Below are positions 1 to 5,503 of a stretch of DNA of 7,341 nucleotides, in pieces. Within the stretch, counting starts at the first letter, position 1. Each line of letters starts with the position of its first letter. The notes beneath the pieces are model-generated. The model had not been told where the DNA came from and did not search any database. It saw only the letters and a program-made list of their open reading frames with translations. A program made the translations under genes and the position numbers. The DNA is from CANHVK01 sp046304235 (GTDB lineage: Bacteria; Bacteroidota; Bacteroidia; Flavobacteriales_D; Crocinitomicaceae), in contig JBKCEW010000177.1 of NCBI GenBank assembly GCA_046304235.1, positions 1-7,341 of the forward strand, given 5' to 3'.

Positions 1-222
1 GGAATATATAGTAATAATTAGTAATAACAAAATCAATACAAAATTATAATTAGAAGATTCTTTAAAAACCTTACCTGTAACATCATATTGCTTCAATGAA
101 TAAAGTGATAATTTAAAAGTTAAATCATCTTTTTGAAACACAATTAAGTCTAACCCCGATAACAAAACACTTAGACACACTAATGACAAACCCCAATAAA
201 CTGTTTGAATTCTTTGTAACAT
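1..222 (-). CDS. DUF4293 family membrane protein, N-terminal part
   Basis: This is the first 74 codons of a minus-strand gene that runs off the left edge; the ATG is at 222-220. The opening MLQRIQTVYW is the hallmark start of DUF4293, a small integral membrane family of Bacteroidota with, as I recall, four predicted transmembrane helices and about 130-150 residues. Visible here are one hydrophobic segment at about residues 9-28, a polar stretch at about 29-60 (KQYDVTGKV within it), and the start of a second segment from about residue 61 (NFVLILLLLIITIY). That fits the first half of the family fold. The function of the family is unknown. There is no clear Shine-Dalgarno sequence. The gene lies 216 nt downstream of the FGE-like gene on the same strand, so it probably has its own promoter. 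The family call rests on recognising the N-terminal motif and topology, not on a profile search. Confidence 0.8.
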   Translation of the reverse strand, partial: MLQRIQTVYWGLSLVCLSVLLSGLDLIVFQKDDLTFKLSLYSLKQYDVTGKVFKESSNYNFVLILLLLIITIYS

Positions 223-244
223 AGTATTATTATTTATTTCAAAG

Positions 245-258
245 ATAACAATTGTTAT
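245..258. repeat. Perfect 14-bp palindrome upstream of the DUF4293 gene
   Basis: The sequence ATAACAATTGTTAT is self-complementary over all 14 bases and ends 22 nt before the DUF4293 start codon. The position suits an operator or a leader structure. In DNA this AT-rich, a short palindrome can also arise by chance. Confidence 0.4.
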
Positions 259-348
259 TCGTAGAAAAACATATACAACAAAAAGTATTAATTAAGCAGA
301 TTATTTGATTAATAACTTCAAGTAAAGGATTATAAAAACATGAAATAG

Positions 349-370
349 AATTAACAAAGAATTGTTAATT
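349..370. repeat. Inverted repeat, 9-bp stem with 4-nt loop
   Basis: AATTAACAA (349-357) is the exact reverse complement of TTGTTAATT (362-370), separated by AGAA. It sits 68 nt beyond the FGE-like stop codon. It could be a weak transcript-end hairpin for that gene, but it has only two G/C pairs and no following U run on the minus strand. It shares the half-sites TAACAA and TTGTTA with the palindrome at 245-258. Confidence 0.45.
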
Positions 371-420
371 AAAAAGAAAACATGTCTAATAACATAAAAA
401 TATATAAAATCAGATTTTTA

Positions 421-434
421 CAAGTAATTACTTG
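421..434. repeat. Perfect 14-bp palindrome just after the FGE-like stop codon
   Basis: CAAGTAATTACTTG is fully self-complementary and begins 4 nt after the TAA stop of the FGE-like gene on the minus strand. As RNA it could fold as a 5-bp stem with an AATT loop, followed by UAAAAAUC, a poor U tract, so a terminator role is only possible. Part of it (428-434) also belongs to a longer-range 12-bp inverted repeat, AACTTCAAGTAA at 314-325 against TTACTTGAAGTT at 428-439. Confidence 0.4.
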
Positions 435-438
435 AAGT

Positions 439-1533
439 TTACTTTGAAAAAACTAATCTAAACCCGATTCTATTACCTTTAAAATCAACACTACTTGATT
501 CTCGAGATGCTGCACGACATGTGGAAGCTGAATTAGCCCAACACCCCCCTCTATTCACACGATTCCCGCCACTAGCCGGCCCTTCCGGATCAACCGTTGT
601 GCCTAAGGGATAAACTCCATACCAATCATTACACCACTCATATACATTTCCAAACATATCGTGAACACCATAAGTATTTGATTCATAAGAACCTACAGGC
701 ATTGTTTTCGATTCTCTAACCTCATCACCACAACGCATTAATTCAGAAGAACCGTCAAAATTCCCTTGTTTAACTGACAAACAATTTGTTTTACCAAAAG
801 CATATTTCCCATTTGCTCTTGCAACAAATTCCCATTCAGCTTCCGTTGGCAATCTGCCCCCCATCCATTGCGCGAAATTATAAGCCTCTCTCCAAGAAAC
901 ATTTATCACGGGTCTATTTCCTCTACCCCATCCATTGTCATCAGGCTTTTCTAACCCTACAGAATCACAGTAGGCATCATACATCTCAAAAGTGATTTCA
1001 TATTTACTGATTCTAAAATCACTCAATGTTACTTTATGTTGGTTTTCATCAGATCCTCTAGACTTTTCTGTTTCAGGGCTCCCCATTAAAAAAGTACCTC
1101 CCTGAATATCAACCAACTCAATTTTAGGCCTACCTTCTTTTTTAAGAATCGTAGATTTTCCTGTTTTAAAATAAGACTCCGTATTCATTAATGAATCAAG
1201 TACTTTTTTAGTGGAAACCAACTCACTCTTAAGTTGTTTATTAAGTTTTTGATTATTACTGGATTTAGACTTTTTATTTTTTTTCTCAACATGAAGTTCA
1301 GCTTCTAACACTGAAATCTTCTGAGTTAAATTATGCATGTCCTCAGAATGAAGAACATAACATTGCTCCAACTCTTTCTTTAACATTGAAATTTCTTTGT
1401 CTCGAACAGAAATAACCCCTATTAAACTATCCGTTTTATGTGTTAAGATCCTTATTCGCTCTTTTTTTGATTGAGCAAAATAAAAGATCGGTAAAAAGAT
1501 ATAAATTAGAAGTAAAGAGTATTTAGACATCAT
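439..1533 (-). CDS. Secreted coiled-coil protein with FGE-sulfatase (SUMF1-like) domain, probably non-catalytic
   Basis: The ORF opens with TTG at 1542, but ATG codons follow at 1533 and 1530. I chose 1533 because it gives a normal signal peptide (MMSKYS, hydrophobic LLLIYIFLPIFYF, likely cleavage near A-Q). The product has 364 residues. After the signal, about 90 charged residues (roughly 25-118) read as coiled coil. From about 137 to the end lies an FGE-sulfatase domain with FLMGSP, DENQHKVTLSDFRISKYEIT, RPVINVSW, GGRLPTEAEWEFVARA, MFGNVYEWCNDWYG and a final RGGCW...CRAASR...GFRLV. In true formylglycine-generating enzymes this last block carries a copper-binding cysteine pair. Here the aligned positions seem to be other residues, so sulfatase activation is unlikely. 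A periplasmic or surface scaffold or binding role, as in the GldJ/GldK-like branch of the fold, is an inference. No lipobox or C-terminal sorting domain is visible. It lies 86 nt after aroC. Confidence 0.85.
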   Translation of the reverse strand: MMSKYSLLLIYIFLPIFYFAQSKKERIRILTHKTDSLIGVISVRDKEISMLKKELEQCYVLHSEDMHNLTQKISVLEAELHVEKKNKKSKSSNNQKLNKQLKSELVSTKKVLDSLMNTESYFKTGKSTILKKEGRPKIELVDIQGGTFLMGSPETEKSRGSDENQHKVTLSDFRISKYEITFEMYDAYCDSVGLEKPDDNGWGRGNRPVINVSWREAYNFAQWMGGRLPTEAEWEFVARANGKYAFGKTNCLSVKQGNFDGSSELMRCGDEVRESKTMPVGSYESNTYGVHDMFGNVYEWCNDWYGVYPLGTTVDPEGPASGGNRVNRGGCWANSASTCRAASRESSSVDFKGNRIGFRLVFSK

Positions 1534-1599
1534 TCTTTTCAATTGAAAGAACTAAATTATACTCTTTTAAGAAACCGTGTAAATATAGTAGAATTAAAT

Positions 1600-1619
1600 A
1601 TTAACGATAAAATGTTAAT
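1600..1619 (-). repeat. Weak hairpin directly after the aroC stop codon
   Basis: ATTAAC (1600-1605) and GTTAAT (1614-1619) are exact reverse complements separated by 8 nt. The hairpin abuts the aroC TAG stop on the minus strand. The stem has 6 bp, is AT-rich and is followed by AUUUAAUUCU, so it could attenuate or process the transcript but is not a convincing intrinsic terminator. It lies in the 86-nt gap before the FGE-like gene. Confidence 0.3.
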
Positions 1620-2687
1620 CTACTGATACGCTCTTTGTCTTAGATAAAAATCAAGCATAACAATAGCTGCCATAGATTCAACAATAACAACAGCGCGAGG
1701 AACTACACATGGGTCATGCCTTCCTTTACCATTCAGTACGATTGATTCACCTTTATCATTTACAGATATTTGATCTTTCATGACAGTAGCAACAGGTTTA
1801 AATGCAACCCTAAACTCAATGGGCATGCCATTACTTATTCCTCCTTGAATACCACCACTGTGATTTGTGATGGTAGTGAAATCTTGGTTAAAAAGATCAT
1901 TAGTTTCACTCCCCTTTTTTTGAATAGAGTCAAAACCCGCCCCAAACTCAACTCCTTTCACAGCATTAATCGAAAACATTGCCTGCCCAAGGATTGCATT
2001 TAATTTATCAAAAACAGGTTCTCCTAACCCAACAGGAATTCCCTTACATTTACAATAAACAGAACCTCCAATTGTATCCCCTTCTTTTCTAATTTGTTTT
2101 ATCAAGTCCTCCATTTCCTTTGCTCGTTCTTCAATAGGGCATCGAACAATATTTTCGATTTCAACTCTCGAGACCTGAGCGATATCTTGATTTGATAATG
2201 AGATATTTCCAATTTGATCAACAAAGGCGAAAATCTCAACTCCAACAGATCTTAAATACAATTTTGCAAAGGCACCTGCAACCACCCTTGCTGCAGTCTC
2301 TCTAGCACTAGAACGCCCCCCTCCACGCCAATCACGTATACCATATTTTTTAGCATAAGTAAAATCAGCATGTGATGGACGAAAAGTTTCTGAAAGATGA
2401 TTATAATCTTCAGACTTAACGTTTTCATTTTTAATTAAAAATGCAATTGGAGTACCTAATGTTTTTCCTTCAAAAATACCCGAAAGGAAAACAACCTTAT
2501 CTGATTCTTTTCGCTGTGTAACTATGGTAGATTGTCCTGGTTTTCTTCGATCAAGCTCTGATTGAATGAAATCAAAATCAACCAAAAAACCAGCGGGGAA
2601 CCCCTCAATGATTCCACCTATTGAATCACCATGAGACTCCCCGAAAGTTGTTATTCTGTATAATGTACCGAAAGTAGATCCAGCCAT
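1620..2687 (-). CDS. aroC: Chorismate synthase
   Basis: This cytosolic enzyme makes chorismate from 5-enolpyruvylshikimate 3-phosphate, the last common step of aromatic amino acid, folate and quinone synthesis, using reduced FMN. All three family signatures are present: GESHGDSIGGIIEGFP at residues 16-31, GGGRSSARETAARVVAGA at 122-139, and RHDPCVVPRAVVIVESMAA at 323-341. The conserved histidines are H19 and H106 (in RPSHADFTY), and NHSGGIQGG lies at 275-283. The length of 355 residues is normal for bacterial AroC, and no key residue is missing. The ATG (2687-2685) overlaps the stop of the upstream phosphohexomutase gene in a TAATG arrangement, with no Shine-Dalgarno sequence, so translation is probably coupled. 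The stop is TAG at 1622-1620. The neighbours are not aromatic-pathway genes. Bacteria with the monofunctional FMN-dependent type need a flavin reductase, and none is encoded here. Confidence 0.97.
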   Translation of the reverse strand: MAGSTFGTLYRITTFGESHGDSIGGIIEGFPAGFLVDFDFIQSELDRRKPGQSTIVTQRKESDKVVFLSGIFEGKTLGTPIAFLIKNENVKSEDYNHLSETFRPSHADFTYAKKYGIRDWRGGGRSSARETAARVVAGAFAKLYLRSVGVEIFAFVDQIGNISLSNQDIAQVSRVEIENIVRCPIEERAKEMEDLIKQIRKEGDTIGGSVYCKCKGIPVGLGEPVFDKLNAILGQAMFSINAVKGVEFGAGFDSIQKKGSETNDLFNQDFTTITNHSGGIQGGISNGMPIEFRVAFKPVATVMKDQISVNDKGESIVLNGKGRHDPCVVPRAVVIVESMAAIVMLDFYLRQRAYQ

Positions 2688-4096
2688 TAATTACAAATTG
2701 TTTTTTCTGTAGCCGATAAAATCTGTCTTACTTCTGCTAAGGTAGGTGCCTCCGCATAAGTTCTAAGTACTGGCTCTGTACCAGAAGCACGGATCATCAT
2801 CCAACGCTCATTATCAAAGAAATACTTCCAACCATCAATTGTTTTTATTTCTCTTACTTGATAATCACCAAACGAGGTAAAAGAATTCCCCTTACAGCCT
2901 GCAATAATTTTTTGCTTTAGTTCTTCAGTAATATGCAAATCGTTTCTCTCAAATTTGAACTCTCCTACTAACTCATATACCTCAGAAATAAGTTCCTCAA
3001 GTGACTTTCCAGATTTAGCCATATACTCCCAGATTATTAAACCAATCCAAATACCATCTCTTTCTGGAATATGACCTTTTACAGCTATCCCCCCCGACTC
3101 TTCACCACCTAATAAAACATCATCTACTACCATTTTAGAAGCAATCTCTTTAAATCCTACTTTGGTAGTTTGTTGTTCTAGATTATATAATGCAGCTATC
3201 TTTTCAACTCTTGGCGTCACACTGAATGCAGTCACAACTTTACCTGACATACCTTTATGTTTTACCATATAATGAATCAATAACAATATAATATGATGTG
3301 AATCAACAAATTCACCGTTTGAATCATACAAACCAATACGATCAGCATCTCCATCTGTTGCCAAACCACAATCGATATTCCCTTTAGTCTTTATGAAAGT
3401 TTCTAATTCTTTTAAGTTTTTCGCAATGGGTTCTGGGGCCTGACCATTAAACGAAGGATTATATTCACAATGAAGCAAATGAACATTCGGTAAAATACGC
3501 TTAATTACATTTTGTCCCGCACCATACATTGCATCATAAGCAAGATTTAATTTGGAATTACGAATAGCCTCCATATCAAAACTTTTCTCAATATGGTTAA
3601 CATAATCCGTTTCTAAATCAACAAGAATCACATCCCCATTTTCAATTGCAGAATGAATTGAAATATGATTGTAATCTGTTGTTATTTCCTCTGGTATAAT
3701 GTCTTCAATTTCTTGTACTTCTTCTGGCGCTAGTGGACCTCCAAAATTCGCTTTTAATTTATATCCATTATATGCTGGAGGATTGTGACTTGCAGTAATG
3801 ATAACTCCCAGAGAACAGTCATATGTTTTTGCACCTAATGAAATCATAGGAGTAGAAACAAATCCTTTTGAAAGTTTTACTTTTATACCCTCATTTAAGA
3901 AAATTTTAACAGCTGTATCTACAAACAACTCTCCTGCAAATCTACAATCATGACCAATAACGATCGATGGATTTTCAAACTTTTGTTTTACCCAAACTGC
4001 AGTAGCTTGAGCAACTCTTGCAACATTTTCAACAGTGAATTCTTCAGCAATTATAGCTCTCCATCCGTCCGTCCCGAATTTAATCTTTGTTTTCAA
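2687..4096 (-). CDS. Alpha-D-phosphohexomutase (phosphoglucomutase/phosphomannomutase family)
   Basis: This cytosolic Mg-dependent enzyme interconverts hexose 1- and 6-phosphates through a phosphoserine intermediate. The four domains' active-site loops are in order and intact: TASHNPP with the phosphoserine S103 at residues 101-107, the metal-binding loop DGDADR at 248-253, the sugar-recognition loop GGEESGG at 330-336, and the phosphate-binding RASGTEP at 436-442. The GEESGG loop favours phosphoglucomutase activity over GlmM (usually GEQSGH) or a PMM/PGM type (GEMSGH); the exact substrate is an inference. The length of 469 residues suits the family. The start is TTG at 4096-4094: no in-frame ATG lies between an upstream in-frame stop and the conserved KIKFGTDGWRA, which must be included. 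It begins only 4 nt after the rocD stop and its TAA overlaps the aroC start by 1 nt, so it is the middle cistron of the operon. Confidence 0.93.
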   Translation of the reverse strand: MKTKIKFGTDGWRAIIAEEFTVENVARVAQATAVWVKQKFENPSIVIGHDCRFAGELFVDTAVKIFLNEGIKVKLSKGFVSTPMISLGAKTYDCSLGVIITASHNPPAYNGYKLKANFGGPLAPEEVQEIEDIIPEEITTDYNHISIHSAIENGDVILVDLETDYVNHIEKSFDMEAIRNSKLNLAYDAMYGAGQNVIKRILPNVHLLHCEYNPSFNGQAPEPIAKNLKELETFIKTKGNIDCGLATDGDADRIGLYDSNGEFVDSHHIILLLIHYMVKHKGMSGKVVTAFSVTPRVEKIAALYNLEQQTTKVGFKEIASKMVVDDVLLGGEESGGIAVKGHIPERDGIWIGLIIWEYMAKSGKSLEELISEVYELVGEFKFERNDLHITEELKQKIIAGCKGNSFTSFGDYQVREIKTIDGWKYFFDNERWMMIRASGTEPVLRTYAEAPTLAEVRQILSATEKTICN

Positions 4097-4100
4097 AATA

Positions 4101-5381
4101 CTATTTTTTAAATTCTAAAATTGTTTTTTCAATAATCGCTACGCATTCTAGTAATTCACTTTCCGTCATCACTAAAGGTGGGGCAAAGCGAATTATATTA
4201 CCATGCGTTGGCTTAGCCAATAAACCATTTTCTTTTAATGCAACACACAAATTCCAAGCAGTTGAACTATCCGGAGTATCATTCACTATAATAGCATTTA
4301 ACAATCCCTTCCCTCTTACTTTTACAATCAAATCAGTTTTTAAAATGATTCGATTCATTTCAGATCTAAATAAATCACCAAGTTTTCTTGCGTTTAACGC
4401 AAGTTTCTCTTCACTCACAACATCTAGTGCCGCCATTGCTACTTTAGCCGCTATTGGATTTCCACCAAAAGTTGAACCATGTTGACCTGGCTTAATAACC
4501 ATCATCACTTCATCGTTTGCTAACACAGCAGAAACAGGATATACACCTCCAGATAATGCTTTTCCTAATATTAAAATATCGGGCTGTACATAAGTGGTTT
4601 GTTTCTCACATTTATTTTCACAAGAACAATTACCGCAAACAGCTAATAAACTTCCTGTTCGAGCAATTCCAGTTTGAACTTCATCAGCAATAAATAAAAC
4701 ACCATATTTTTCACATAGCGCCTTACATTCTGATAGGTAATTTTCACTTGGAACATATACTCCTGCTTCTCCTTGAATAGGCTCAACTAAAAAACCAGCA
4801 ACATTCCCCGTTTTTAGTGCTTCTTCTAAAGCATTAACATCATCATATGGAATCCTAATAAAACCAGGTGTAAAAGGCCCAAAATTATTCTGAGCATCAG
4901 GATCATTAGAAAAAGATACTATAGTTGTTGTTCTACCATGAAAATTATTCTCACAAACAACAATTTGCGCTTGATTTTCAGCTAGTCCTTTTTTTTCATA
5001 GGCCCATTTTCTACATAATTTAATTGCAGTTTCAACAGCCTCTGCACCTGTATTCATAGGCAATACTTTATCAAACCCAAAATAGTTTGTTACGAATTGC
5101 TCATATTCTCCTAATACACTATTATAAAAAGCTCTTGAGGTAAGCGTTAAGGTTTGTGATTGTTCAATCATAGCTCCAACAATCTTAGGATGGCAATGAC
5201 CCTGGTTAACAGCAGAATAAGCAGATAAAAAATCGTAATATTTTTTACCATCCACATCCCAAACATGAACACCATTTCCTTTAGATAATACTACAGGTAG
5301 TGGATGATAATTATGTGCACCAAATTTATCTTCTAGATTTATTAAATTTTCTGCTAGTGAATTTCCGATCATTGTATCCAT
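4101..5381 (-). CDS. rocD: Ornithine aminotransferase (ornithine-oxo-acid transaminase)
   Basis: This PLP enzyme converts ornithine and 2-oxoglutarate to glutamate 5-semialdehyde and glutamate, linking arginine/ornithine with proline metabolism. Numbered from the upstream ATG at 5408 (435 residues), it shows the OAT-typical GAHNYHPLPVVLSKG at 30-44, FLSAYSAVNQGHCHPKI at 60-76, MNTGAEAVETAIK at 118-130, FHGRT at 156-160, the PLP-ring aspartate in ADEVQTG (D242), the Schiff-base lysine K283 in LGKALSGG, and GQHGSTFGGNP at 308-318. These separate OAT from general class III aminotransferases. An insertion at 258-267 carries four cysteines (CGNCSCENKC). I place the start at ATG 5381 (or 5372) rather than 5408. 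The first nine residues do not fit the family, and the promoter would give the 5408 ATG a leader of under about 10 nt. It is the first gene of the operon, 4 nt before the phosphohexomutase. Confidence 0.94.
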   Translation of the reverse strand: MDTMIGNSLAENLINLEDKFGAHNYHPLPVVLSKGNGVHVWDVDGKKYYDFLSAYSAVNQGHCHPKIVGAMIEQSQTLTLTSRAFYNSVLGEYEQFVTNYFGFDKVLPMNTGAEAVETAIKLCRKWAYEKKGLAENQAQIVVCENNFHGRTTTIVSFSNDPDAQNNFGPFTPGFIRIPYDDVNALEEALKTGNVAGFLVEPIQGEAGVYVPSENYLSECKALCEKYGVLFIADEVQTGIARTGSLLAVCGNCSCENKCEKQTTYVQPDILILGKALSGGVYPVSAVLANDEVMMVIKPGQHGSTFGGNPIAAKVAMAALDVVSEEKLALNARKLGDLFRSEMNRIILKTDLIVKVRGKGLLNAIIVNDTPDSSTAWNLCVALKENGLLAKPTHGNIIRFAPPLVMTESELLECVAIIEKTILEFKK

Positions 5382-5402
5382 AAAATAGTTTAAAAAATTA
5401 TG

Positions 5403-5417
5403 CCTCATTAATTGAGG
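5403..5417. repeat. Small palindrome over the predicted rocD transcription start
   Basis: CCTCA (5403-5407) and TGAGG (5413-5417) are exact reverse complements around TTAAT. They cover the upstream rocD ATG and the expected transcription start. The placement would suit an operator or a 5'-end stem in the mRNA, but the element is short and no known regulator site is recognised. Confidence 0.3.
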
Positions 5418-5422
5418 AGGTT

Positions 5423-5453
5423 CAAAGATAAGTCAATTAAAGTACACTTCAAA
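5423..5453 (-). promoter_or_regulatory. Bacteroidota-type promoter for rocD
   Basis: On the minus strand, TTTG (5453-5450) is followed by a 19-nt spacer and TATCTTTG (5430-5423). This matches the Bacteroidota sigma consensus TTTG-N19-TAnnTTTG exactly. Transcription should begin about 5-8 nt further on, near 5415-5418. It would drive rocD, the phosphohexomutase and aroC, and perhaps the FGE-like gene. Confidence 0.75.
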
Positions 5454-5475
5454 AAAGTTTTAATTTGAAAAAATG

Positions 5476-5483
5476 TATTTTTG
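5476..5483 (+). promoter_or_regulatory. Candidate -7 promoter element for the histidine kinase
   Basis: TATTTTTG matches TAnnTTTG and ends 20 nt before the kinase ATG, predicting a 5' leader of about 12-15 nt. No TTTG/TTG is seen at the expected 17-23 nt upstream spacing, so only half of the promoter is supported. Confidence 0.45.
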
Positions 5484-5503
5484 AACAAACTATTTTGAGA
5501 TAA

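Larger units (their letters stand above)
223..438. other. AT-rich intergenic region with several inverted repeats
   Basis: This 216-nt gap lies between two minus-strand genes and should hold the end of the FGE-like transcript and the promoter of the DUF4293 gene. I see no convincing ORF. It contains a perfect 14-bp palindrome (245-258), a 9-bp stem with a 4-nt loop (349-370), another perfect 14-bp palindrome (421-434), and a 12-bp inverted repeat pairing 314-325 with 428-439. No full TTTG-N19-TAnnTTTG promoter was found on the minus strand. None of the hairpins is GC-rich or followed by a clean U tract on the minus strand, so no terminator is called with confidence. Confidence 0.6.

Noticed and set aside
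408..420. AAAATC-A-GATTTT dyad as a terminator stem after the FGE-like gene
   Set aside because: The single-base loop cannot form a stable hairpin, the stem is AT-rich, and no U tract follows on the minus strand.
540..600. GC-richer patch in the FGE-like gene as a sign of recent transfer
   Set aside because: It encodes the glycine-, proline- and arginine-rich conserved end of the FGE domain, which demands GC-rich codons.
786..995. Short plus-strand open frames at 786-995 and 1770-2003, antisense to the FGE-like gene and aroC
   Set aside because: They are opposite conserved protein motifs and show no recognisable domain or upstream signal.
4087..4485. Open frame of 132 codons on the plus strand, antisense to the rocD 3' part
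   Set aside because: It lies wholly opposite the conserved coding sequence of rocD, has no promoter or family resemblance, and is best explained as a shadow frame.
5415..5420. AGGAGG on the plus strand, a perfect Shine-Dalgarno sequence
   Set aside because: No plus-strand start codon with an open frame lies at a suitable distance downstream, and it falls over the predicted rocD transcription start on the other strand.
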